Source: Lycocorax pyrrhopterus obiensis (Eukaryota; Chordata; Aves; Passeriformes; Paradisaeidae). From it: 64,000 nucleotides of DNA. The notes under the pieces were generated by a model. The model did no database searches and had not been told where the DNA came from. It was given only the letters and a program-made list of their open reading frames with translations. A program made the position numbers and the translations under genes. Shown piece by piece: positions 1 through 11,200 of this stretch (its first letter is position 1; the number at the start of each line of letters is the position of its first letter). The stretch covers positions 20,501,659 to 20,565,658 of the forward strand of contig JACSVZ010000008.1 of the NCBI GenBank assembly GCA_014706295.1, written 5' to 3'.

Positions 1-1261
1 ATTTTAGTGATCCTGATAAGATTTACATGATATGCACATTTTTGTTATGATCGATTTAACTGTTAGAGATATTCATACTGTAACAGGTTATGTGTGATAA
101 ATGATTACCAATTCAATTAGCAAATTAGGCTTTACTTTGGTTTGGAAAACACAAATGAATATAACCCATCCTAGTCTGTGTCAGATATAACTTGTAGTTT
201 TGGGTTTGGATCAGAAAAATTCTGAAAGGTTTCAAATATTTTTCCAGGAGAAAAAGATCCTTTCAAAAGGAGGAAATGATATTTTAAACTTGGGGATCAT
301 TCTAGCAACTATTAGTAAACTGAGAAACAGTATCATGTGGAAGAGTCTGATGTCCTAAAGGAGTAGATTTTGGTCATGTAGTAGGAAAGCTGTTCACCAC
401 AGACTACTACTACTACATAATTGTTAAATTGTATGAATTATTTATTTTTCAAATAGCCATACAAAAATCAAGTTGAATCAGAGATTTCAAAGAGTCATTC
501 TCAAGAAATGACTGAAGGGTTTTGGTTGGTTTATAAAGGGGCAAAGCTAAATTACAGGACTGTCAATTGAACAATCACATTATAAATATCACTGACAACC
601 AGTCCCATTTCTGATGCCCCAGGACTTCCATTTGTAAGTCAGATGCTCCACACACAGCAATGGATTGCAGTCTTTCTGAATGAGAATAATGCATTTCACT
701 GTGTTTATTTAGAAGATGGGTTATAAAATCATAAAACATAACTGACAGACTAAGCAAGTTCCATTGCATTTGGAAACTTTGGCATAATTTTTACAGCCCT
801 GCTGTCACGGCAATGTTTTTATAACCATTCATGTAAGGAGGTAAGTTAAGGTACTCCAGGAGAGATAAGAGCTTTTTTTTAGGCCTGATGATACAGTTGG
901 TTAAAAAAAGCCAGTTTCTCAATACCCAATTTATGCTGTGCATATCATGTAGGGCTCTCACATAAACTGGTTTTACAGAAAGCCTTTTCCTATTGAACTT
1001 CATCTTACCTTGTGCAACAAGTCATTTTTTGTGGTTTTGCTGAACATTTGTTCGCTGACATTTGATAAATACTTGCTACTTCGGATGTTAATCAAACGGT
1101 GTTAATAAATCAAATCAGTTTGTTAAAACCTGGTATGTTGACAGTGCCAAGGTATCCTGTAATCTGTGTCAAAAGGATCAATAGAAGCACATGAAAACAT
1201 TACCACTGTGGGACAATATTGATTTTTGTCTTAGAAATACTTACTTAGCTCCTGAACTAAA

Positions 1262-1400
1262 TCATTAAAATCAATGAAAAATCTTCCATTGACTTCACTG
1301 GGCATTGGGTCAGGCGTTTAGACTGACAATTTCTGGTTCACGTACTGTTTTTAAGTTTGCAGGTGTAGAGCAGAATGGGGGCCTGATCCTTAATGGCAAG
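1262..1400. repeat. Possible old amniote interspersed repeat with palindromic core
   Basis: The stretch TCATTAAAATCAATGAAAAA, CTTCCATTGACTTCACTGGG, then CATTGGGTCAGGC and later GGGGGCCTGATCCTTAATGG resembles a widespread reptile and bird repeat built around 'ccattgacttcaatggga' and 'gcaggatcaggccc'. The family name is uncertain. The call rests on motif memory and order, not on an alignment. Confidence 0.4.
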
Positions 1401-2500
1401 TTCCAGGCATGCATGTGATTACAAGAAGTAGCTCCAGGAACAGCTCCATTGCGCAGTTTCTCAGGAAATACAAATTTAGAAGGTTTGCATGATAGGCAAA
1501 AATTTAATCTCCCTCCATTATTACTACTTTAGTTAGTGTGACTTAGTTTTTCAAACTGAAATCATCTTTTTTTTTGTCATATTTAAACATAATGTTTAAG
1601 TAATGCACCTTCCCATTAGAATTATTTCTCAAAGAATTTATGGCCTTCAAGGTAAAGATCTGTGTAATGGGATTACAACCATAACAACCACACAATAGCA
1701 TCATTAAGGGTACTTCAGTTGCATTTACTTTCCCAGTGCTTGAATTTATTGCTATACTGTAAAGTCTCTATTCAGAAAAAAAATATGTTTAGTTCCATTT
1801 ACAGAGCTGACTTTGCCTGAGAGAGATTAGAAGTAAAATTATTTGAGATAGAATCAAAGAATTCCATCTTTTTAATTAGTCTGTTAAAGGCAGGAGCACC
1901 TAAAACAAATATTTAACTCTGTTGTTGAACACTACTGCCAAAGTCATGAAGAGGAAATTTATAGGGAGCTCTAAAGTCACTTGACAATTATTTCCTTGGG
2001 TTATGACTTCTCAAATTGCTGTTTATTGCCAATAGCACTACATTTCAACATAAATAGGATTCATGGGATTAGTGCACTGTCCTGGTAAAGATGTTTAATC
2101 TTCACTTTAAATGAAATATGGTAATTGAACCCCTTTCTTCTTGTGCAAGAAGTGCCTTTAAACAAGCTTGGCTGTTTTTATACTCACTAATGAATCTCTA
2201 GCTAAAATACCTTTTTGGTCAGAAGCCAGGCTTGCCTTGTTACCTGATGTTCTCTGTAAACATAAAGCATTATGTGAAGAGGGGGAAGAGGAATAGAAAT
2301 GTTCTAATAAGAAAGAAGGACTAACCAATACTACTTAAAATAATTCATCATCAGTAGGATTAAAAATGAGAGAGGAAAAAATATACTTTGGCCAATAAAT
2401 AGGTAGTTCAAATCCAGCCAGTTAAGTGTTTAAAAAAAAAGTAATTTGAACATTCTTGGTTTGTTTTGTTTTAATAAGTTTGATAAACTCTCCCCTCTCC

Positions 2501-2518
2501 TTTTTTTTTTTTTTTTTT
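2501..2518. repeat. Poly(T) tract
   Basis: About 17 consecutive T on the plus strand. Nothing recognisable as a SINE lies next to it. Confidence 0.9.
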
Positions 2519-4674
2519 ATTTTTCCTTTTTGGCAGCTGGACTGAAGCACAGCACAATTTAGCAGAGAGACAGAGACAGGATTACCTCTCAGTTTTAGGA
2601 TGACCCCTTGCAAGCAGAGTTAAAGAAAGCTCATCATTCACAATGGGATTTACTTTGTCAGAGCTGAAACAATTCCAAAACGTCCAGAAAAATAAGGGAC
2701 TCCATCTCCCTGCCTGCTACTTCAACATTTCTACTGGTTGCAAGATAGCAAGCATTTTAAGATCACTTCAAATAGTTACTTTAAAAATCACTTTAAATCA
2801 CTCAGACGTTTATTGTTTGGGTCTCTTAAAGTCCCACGCCAATGCCAGTCAACATCTTTGAGAGTCTCAGAACACTTTTTACTGGGCCCTTCAATTCTCC
2901 TTCCTTAGCTACAGGGGTCATTGCAGTGCCATTTGCAGGACGAACATCCCGTACCTGGGCATCCCCAGCCCAACCTTTTCACCTCGGCAGGTATTCATTT
3001 GGGGGGGGGCTCTGTGGGCAAACGGCACAACACAGCTCAGTCCACACATCCAGCCAATCTCCTGCTGTACTGTATGGCCTCGTTCTTTCTGGCCGCTGGC
3101 ACCGAGCAGTGGCTTCTGCCATGCCCTGAGACATGCCCAGGTTTTGCAGGGACGAAGACTGGTGGTTACAGGTGACAACTGCCAATTAAACAAAACAGAC
3201 ATTACGAGTCTGTGCCCTGTCCTGGTGCTCACCCCACAGGGACGCAGCCAGGCAGATATCATGAGCTCAGACCCGGCTGCACCCAGGATACTGGTGTAAC
3301 CACTGTCACCCACAAGTACAAATTTTCATAGGATCAGAAAGTCAGAAATCCACCAACAGGCACCATTTCCCCAAGAGTGTACTAGGAAGGATTTGCTGAA
3401 GATCCACCCTTGTAATCCCTGGCCCTAAATATCCCACAAGGTCAAAAACCTTCCCAGAGTCTGAGAACAAATTAACCAGGCTCTCCTCCCTCAAAAACTT
3501 TGCCGAGTCAAGCAAGGGGAAAAAAAAAAAGAAGAAAATACTTTCTCAGTACTTTAAATCCCCGGACCCAACTGTGGGAGATGCCTGTGAGGAAGGAAAG
3601 GAAAGAATCAGGAGGAGCACAGCCCTCCCTTTGCTCCATGGGGAAGCCAAACCTCCAAGGTAGCCACCACGTGCTGCTCCAGCCTGGGCCAGGTGTGTCT
3701 TGGAGCTGGATTTGGGAATTGTGTGGGTTTCCCAGGCTGAAGGACTCAGCAATAGAGGAAAGGCTCTCCCTGCTGTGTCTCTTTCCAGAAGTTCTCATTT
3801 TGTACATTAGAACAAGCTCTTGTCTTACGGAAAAAATGAACTTTTGTCACTTTGTTTGCTATCTTGAGGACAAGGACATAATGCCTTCTGATTTTATGTG
3901 ATTGCCAGGAAGTTGCTAAATGGCTTCTCACATCTAATGTTCCAAAAAGTTAACATGCAAATTTGTTGATGTTATTAGGACTCCAAAGGCAAAGAATCAT
4001 ATTCACCATCTGTCCCTTCTTTCAGAAAATTATCCCATCTACTTTTCCCTTATTTTACCTTAGAGATTTTGAGACAGTGGAGTTCACATTTATAGGCCAC
4101 TGGTTTGTTCTAGTTAATTCTATTTTGTATTAATTCTTAAATTTCTTAAGAGGGCAGCATGGAAGCATTTGTTGAATTCAGAAATGCCTGGTTAAGAAAG
4201 CAGAAACATCATATTTCTCCTCTCCACTCCCTGTGTGTTCCCTTGTGAGAACCCCAACTATATTAAGTGTAGCTGTGATCTTCTCTACCAAAACAACATA
4301 GTAACATTTCTGAAAACTGGTGAATGAATTTTAAAATCTGTCCAGGGAACTTCGAAAATATAGAAATACTTTCCAGATAAAATGTTCAGATTGCATTAGT
4401 AATATAACTGGCATCGAATAATCAAATGTATTGAAGCACCTCCCAGTAAAATGAAGATGTACAACTCTCTTCAGGTTAGAAGGTAGTGGCATTTAGCAAA
4501 CAGAGTGGCTGTGTACATAGAGCTGACATCTTTTAGACAAGATCAGAGCTATTCTGCTCTGCTAAATCCCTTACAGGTAGCGCACGAGTATATTTTAATT
4601 AAATTGGTTTGATGTCATGGTTACAGTTGTGCAAGGGGACACTGCTGAAAGGAAAAAAAAAAGTTCTATGCTAA

Positions 4675-5385
4675 ATAAAATGAAGCACAGCTAAAGGGAC
4701 CTGGGGGTCCTGGTGGATGGCAAGGGACTCTGAGTCAGCAGTGCCCTGGCAGCCAGGAGGGCCACCTGTGTCCTGGGAGGCACCGGGCCCAGCATCACCA
4801 GCCGGGCAAGGGAAGGGATTGTCCCCTCTCCTCTGCACTGGGGTAGCCTCACCTCGAGTGCTGGGGGCAGTTTTGGGTGACACAGTGTAAGAGAGATATA
4901 AAGGTATTAGAGAGCACCCAAAAGAGGGCAACAAAGATGGTGAAGGGCCTTGATGGAAAACTGTATGAGGAGTGACTTGGGTCACTTGTTCAGCCTGGAA
5001 GAGCCTGCAAGAAAGACCTCATCGCAGTCTACAATTTCCTGGTGAGGGTAAAAGGAGGTGCAGACACTGATCTCTTCTCTCTGTGGACCAGTGACAGGAC
5101 CCAAGGGAATGGGCTGAAGCTGTGTCAGGGGAGGTTTAGGTTGGACGTTAGGTAAGTGTTCTTCACCTAGAAGATGTTTGGGCACTGGAACAGGCTCCCC
5201 AGGAAAGCGGTCACAGCACCAACCCTGACAGCTCAAAAAGCTTTTGGACAATCCTCTCAGGCCCATGGTGTGACTCTTGGGGATGTTCCTGTGCAGGGCC
5301 AGCAGTTGGACTCAATCTTTGTGGGCCCCTTCCAATTCAGGAGATTTTATGAATCTATGATGATTCTGGCTGGTGTACTTGTATT
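4675..5385 (+). mobile_element. CR1 LINE, 5'-truncated 3' end
   Basis: This segment follows the avian CR1 3' consensus in order. It starts with the 'gacctgggggtcctggtgga' part of the reverse transcriptase end. Next come 'ttgttcagcctggaagag', 'gacctcatcgcagtctacaa', 'caggggaggtttaggttgga' and 'ggcactggaacaggctcccc'. It ends 'gggccccttccaattcagga' with an ATTCTATG-like tail near 5360-5375. All reading frames are broken. It is a dead copy, and CR1 elements are the dominant LINEs of birds. Extent at the 5' end is approximate. Confidence 0.9.
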
Positions 5386-7969
5386 TACCTTTTGCTAATG
5401 GTACAGTACAGCAGGCCTGGTGAGATACTCCTCATTGCACTTGCTGGTTAATTTAAGAGTAAATCACTCATTGACTAGTGCCAAGAATTCAGAGTTAAGG
5501 ATTGAGATGGCATTTATGCAGTTAACCAAGGCTATACACACACACACAGCCATCAGTTGTTAAGGTGCTGGACACTCCCAATTTCAGAGGTCTAGACAGG
5601 CTGTAAAAAAGGGAGTGTTTAGTGGAGTCCTGGTTTTTGTAGACTTAGAAGCATCCTATTCGCAAACTGGAAGCAGAGAAATCTACACAAACAGGAGAAC
5701 CCTCAAAAACCAAGCCAACTTCCAAACTCAATTCCTCAAAACAGCTTTACAAGAAGACTTTGAAACAATGATTGGTGTGAAGAAGATTTGTATGTCACCC
5801 ACAAAAACTCTTGTCTAGCATAAACCCCCACATTTTCATAAATCAGACTGTACATAACCATACAGACACAGGTCTTCTGTACACAGTTCACCAGACCTGA
5901 ACTTACTCCAACAAGGACTACTGTCAAACTCTTAAAGATTGTGGAACTAACTTTGGACTTCTTAATGTTGGTTTACATTCAATATCGAATCCAGTCTTAG
6001 GACCTCACCCACTACTTCTGCAATGCAATGCAACTGTTCAGAAACATATGTGGCCTATGCAACATATCTCATCATAACCCAAACCAGTTTGCTTAGGTTT
6101 TCAAAGGTCTTGTGTCAATTATACAATGTCATAACACCTCAGTAACCAATAATCATATTTGCTTTTGGCAAACATTCATTTAAGAATGATAAGTGTGCCA
6201 AGCACTGAAAGCTACATCATCTTACTCCAGCTTACTCAACTTCTGGTTTTCTTAGTGCTTCTGAAGCAGCTAGCTACAATTCCAGGTTCCAGGTTTTGCA
6301 TCTATAACAAAAATACTTCATTTTATATGTCCAATTGGCTTCAAGTTCAAAGTAATCTTCCATTCATCCTTAGAACATACTGCAAAGAAAATGCCTTTGG
6401 CCTCAACTTCAGTCTTTTTATCTAAACTCACATGTGCATACAGATGTTCTTTCTTGTAGATAGTTTTTCAAAGACCACATAGTGGACAATACTATGAAAA
6501 TTTTAAAATAGAATAGTACAGTATCTGTATCATGGTAATATATTTATACAGGTACATATCTATGAGTCAAAAGATAGCTTAGTCATTGTCTAATGGTGAA
6601 GACAAATGACAGTGAGTACAGTAGCACTTAATAAAGAGCTTAGTCATTTGCTTGAGAATAATTTTAAAAGTCTGGGTTCTTCTTAAGCACAATGGAGAAA
6701 TATGTAAACCATTACACAGCAATGTTACAATAAACTTTGATACTTGTCTCTTTTTAACTGCTGAGGCAGCTGTGATGAGATTTTTTTCTGGGACTCTAAT
6801 TACTTGTAAGGCTTTCTTTTGCAATGTGTTTTGCTGAGTAGTTTGCTGCAAATAGTTTTGTTTGTATGGTTTGCACTTCTAACTAATGGCATATCCAGGA
6901 TTAAATGTTTTAATTTTTGTATTTATTTAGCCCCTTCAAAAATTTGACTCATGAAATCTAGCAGCATATATTCTAAGTGCTAAGTCATGAAAAGAGGTAA
7001 TGTGTTAACAATCTGTTATTCATACCAATGATAAGTTACACCCGTGCCTCCTAGTATCTCTTGACTGAAGAAAGACCATGGAATTTTATGTGGTCTTAAT
7101 GTAATAGCTGAGGATTCTTGTAGTGCTAAAAAATCCTTGTCAACATCTGGCTCTGTGCTACACTTATTCTATTAATTTCTGTAAATACAAGTTCTAAAGA
7201 GCACAACTCTTATTAAAACTGGCAAGCAGATTGATTCACCGTTCCCCAAGATAACAAGCACAGTCTTCAGATCATTAACTGGAGTCAAGGTTGACGAGAA
7301 GTTGTGGCTACCCTTCAGACATTGATTTACATCCCACCTTTCAAATGCAACATTCTCCTGTACATCTGGGAATACAGCTCTCTATGTGCAGAACACTCAG
7401 ACTGGGTCATCAGAAACTGAGTATGCGAGATGACAAGTTGATCTGCAGAGCCAGGATCTCTAATCTTAGGGTCAGATCATCCCTCCCCTGCTTAAATTCA
7501 GAGCCAGACATGTAGCTTATAGATGCACTGCCCAGTAAGTCACACTGCTGAATACAAGCATGAATATACTCATTGCTCAAGATTTGCTAACCTTTAGATC
7601 TTAAAGAAAAAAAAATACAAATGTCTTACTGAAAATAGCACATCTTCAGTGAATCCCTTTAAGAACCCCACTGAAAATGGGCTGTGTAGCACAACCCACT
7701 CCAGGTCACCTGGCTGGGAGTGACACTGTCACAACGCACACACAGAGCTGCTTAGGACTGGGATAATGTGTCTCCAGAAACAAACACAACAGCTTGTTCT
7801 CCAGCAGGTTGAAACAAGATAAAAATAATGATGTGGGAAACAAAAACTAATCCTATGTTTATTTAAATGTGACAGCATTTTGTTGTTGTTCTTAAAGAGC
7901 CTCTCTGTGCTCACAAACAGCTCCAATCACCACAGCATTGGAGCAGTGTGGAGCCACGAATTAACTGCT
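5386..7969. other. AT-rich intergenic DNA
   Basis: I see no gene, RNA gene or recognisable repeat, apart from a short (AC)n run near 5536. Open frames are short and unstructured. Confidence 0.55.
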
Positions 7970-8110
7970 GGGAATCACAGAATATTCTGAGTTGGAAGGG
8001 GCCCAAAAGAATCATTGAGTCCAACTCTTTAGTGAATGGCCTGTGTGTGGATTGAACCTGTGATCTCAGCATTATGAGCACCCTGTTCCAACCAACTTAG
8101 TGCTCCTTCG
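7970..8110 (-). mobile_element. tRNA-Ile-derived SINE with CR1 tail (TguSINE1-like)
   Basis: Read on the minus strand, 8110-8040 resembles tRNA-Ile. There is an A-box-like CTAAGTTGGTTGGAAC, an anticodon-region GGTGCTCATAATGCTGAGAT and a B box GGTTCAATCC, then CACACAGGCCA. From about 8035 to 7970 it continues as a CR1 3' tail (GAGTTGGACTCAATGATTCT, then CCCCTTCCAACTCAGAATAT), ending ATTCTGTGATTCC. A tRNA-Ile head fused to a CR1 tail is the structure of TguSINE1, described from zebra finch. It points to a passerine source. The element is mutated and presumably inactive. Confidence 0.85.
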
Positions 8111-8117
8111 AGGGAAA

Positions 8118-8290
8118 GAGATAGCAGCTGTTTCACAGATGGGTGCCTGCAGCATAGACTGATTTTACTAAATAACCTATCCAATATCAAACTGCAAATG
8201 AGTGGCAAAGCGGAAAATTGAACCCAGATTTCCCAAGTCCTAGCCCAGGATTCTCAGCACAAGAAGACCTATGCTTTGCAAAAGTAGGTG
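8118..8290 (+). mobile_element. Old MIR-like SINE fragment
   Basis: The order of short matches follows the MIR 3' half: TTTCACAGATG, AACTGCAAATGAGTGGCAAA, then ATTGAACCCAGATTTCCCAA and CCTAGCCCAGGATTCTCAGC. Divergence is high and no target duplication could be seen. It directly adjoins the TguSINE1-like insert. Confidence 0.6.
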
Positions 8291-11200
8291 CCTCTGATTC
8301 ATTTGTGGTACTTTCAGGTTCTGATGAGGCTGGAAATATTCCAGCAAAAGAAGGAAGTGGAGACAAGTATGAAAAATGAAACAAATACACATGTGACCAA
8401 ACTTTTTTGGCAACCTTAAGCTTGGTTTAAACTTAGAAAGTTTTTTTCCAGGACAAATTAATCTTTAAATAAAAGTCTATGACTTGTGATCTGACTTTCC
8501 TTTTTGAAGCAGGTTGATAACTGTACCTAAAAATATGAAAGAGAAGAAAGCAATTCAGGAAGTCAGACATTCGAGGCTCAATCTTAACTTACTGCTGAGC
8601 ATAGTCTTATGGAGCATTGTTGCCCAAAATGTTGGATCTGCTGCCCACAGCAAAAATTTCCTGACCTCTCCACAAACTGGATTAAGGAATGAGAATGGCA
8701 GAAAATGTATTGGATACTATTGGTTTTCTTCTTGTTTGTCCCTCTCTTAGCTGGCTGGCTGCTGGGTCAGACATTGCTCCCGGTGCACAAAAAGCAGCAG
8801 AAAATTGTGGCACAAAGATTGAAAGGGGACTGTGCTTTGCCATATCATGTAGCTGCCACAAGTAGCTAATGTAACTCCAAACTCCATTAAGTGAGAAAAA
8901 TTTGTTCCCAGATTAAGGTAGCCATTTCTTTCAGACTGAGATGAAGAAGTGCTTCTCTCCTTTGCTCTTACTTGCCTGAAGTATTTTTCCAGAATGGTAC
9001 CACCATGCCAGTGCAAATGTTGTGGTCTTCTGAGCAGCTACAACTTCTGTGGGATAGAGAAATCCATCTCAGACAGAGTCATTGACTCAAAACAGACACA
9101 AACTGAGGTTGTGGATCCACCATTAGACTGTCTTGTAGACTTAGAACTCTCTAAGTTCAGCCCTGATCAGGCGTGAAAACCATGATCACATACAGCTTGA
9201 TAAATCAGTTCTATTTAATCTTTTAAAAAGAATCAAACAAAAAGAACTTTAACATTTCTAGAAAGACTGTGTGCTGTGCTTTATGTTATGGAGCCCTACA
9301 TTTCTAATCAGGTGCAAGGTTCCAGGAACCCAAATTTATTATCTATTGGAACCACAGACAGAAATTTACACACATTGTATAGAAGCTTGTCTGCATACTC
9401 CACTGTAATTGCTTCAGCTTCCAGAAGGCAGCAAATTGCTAAGATAGGTGTTTTTCAGTTTAGCACCAGGCTCCCAACAAGATGAAAACAGCTTGTGGTA
9501 AATATAATAGCTAGCAGCCAGAACAATAGCAATTAGGACAACAGCCTAAATCCTGTGGTGGCTCTGGAAAATGTGTGAACGGTCTTGCTAGTGTAGTGAT
9601 AAGAAGTTTAAATTAACATTCATTAGCATCTCTGGGAGTCCTACAGCAGCCCCAAGCCAAGAAATCATTAAGCCGGCGCTTCTTCCTCCTGGCTAACCCT
9701 GGTTGGATCTAAACAGAGTTTTAAAGTTGACATCACCTCACATGCTTTTCCAAGCAGAGATATGGGGCTCTGAATCAGAACCAAGACAACCCCAAACTGG
9801 ATGACACCAACCTCCCCCCCCCATCCCCAAAAATACAACCCTTCTAAAATTAAAATAAAAATAAATAAATCTTAAAAAAAAACACGAAAGGATTTCTGTT
9901 TAAAGGCATTGGCTTAATTAGAAAGATTAATCCAGTAATTCAGTTGTTTAGACCTTTCATGCCCCCTCGAGTCCACGAGTCCACAAGCCATAGACTGTCC
10001 AGAGAGTGGACCTGCTGTACATCCTCAGTGACACATGGGGTACCATCACCTACTTGAACACTTAAAACTTTATGAATACAAAAAAAAAAAAAAAAATTGA
10101 AAGGGGCAGTTGAGTTGTAGAGTGCAGTTGTAGCATAATGGGAGGTTCCACAAAGCAGAGCTACACAAAACTTCCAGTTTTCACTGTGCAAATGTGTGCA
10201 TGTGAAAAACTATACAGCTGATTAGTAGCTGTAAACTCTTTTTCACAGCACTGATTATCCATATTGACTAACAAAAGCAGGGTTTCCCACACCCCCAGTG
10301 AAAATGGACATATCCTTCATGAGGCAGCAGTGCATATTTACTTCCTGCAAAGTACTGTTATTTTCAAAGTAAAACTATTTTGAAGCAGCAGGACAAGGTT
10401 TTTTTGAGGTAGGTTCCTGACTTTCACTTTTGCTATATAATCTAACTGAAAGAAAAGGGGAGGAAACTTCAGCTTCTTTAGAAAAGTCCTTGGTTTTATG
10501 CACTTTCCTGTTTTCCAGCCCGCAGTGAGAGTTCATTCCTCATAAAGGACCAACAAGGCTCAAAATCACAGCACACAGCAGCACATCCTACATTTTTCAA
10601 AAATTTCTTTAGCTCTACTGAGTGCTGAGGTCCACACCACCCTTTCTGTGGAGAAAGTGGTAGGAGGCAGCAACCAAAGGCAGGAAGACAAAATAAAGTG
10701 CCTCTCAGGGTTTCCTTGGCACAGCAAGGCAGAGTGGAAAACAGTGGAATTAGAAAACTCGATTATTTCCCAGATTGCATTCAAGGACTGATAGGATGCT
10801 ACCAGTGTCAGCCAGAAGATCGAGTCATCCCTACAGGTTTGGGCTTTAGGGCCCCTTTGTTCAGATGGGATGGCTCTGCTCAGGTCACATTGCTGACTGG
10901 CTCCCCCAGCAGTTGCTTGATGGGATTTGGAGTAATCTCTTGATCATGTTCATAAACTAATATGCAGTTAAAATAATTGAAAAAAGGAGAAGGAAAAGGC
11001 CCTCAATCAGCTTCTGTGTGCACCTTCTAATAATAACTTTTTTTCCTTCACAGGTAAGAAAAGAGACATAAAGAGAGGAGAGAGTTTTACTTCATCTTTT
11101 ACTGCTGAGTAATTTAAACTTTTTTTCCCTCCCTTGTATAGTACTAGAAGATTTTACTAATCAGAGGGCACGTTACATCATGGGCCTGAGAGTGGATACA

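Larger units (their letters stand above)
1..4674. other. AT-rich intergenic DNA
   Basis: No exon recognised. The segment holds the possible old repeat near 1.3 kb, the poly(T) tract at 2.5 kb and a slightly GC-richer patch at 2.9-3.8 kb with mutually overlapping open frames that match nothing I know. In other amniotes EXOC6 lies on this side of HHEX, but no EXOC6 exon was seen. Confidence 0.6.

Noticed and set aside
4671..5266. Two minus-strand open frames of about 100 codons
   Set aside because: They lie antisense within a CR1 LINE fragment that is oriented on the plus strand.
8040..8110. Functional tRNA-Ile gene
   Set aside because: Stem positions and the anticodon loop are mutated and the sequence runs directly into a CR1 tail, so it is a SINE head.
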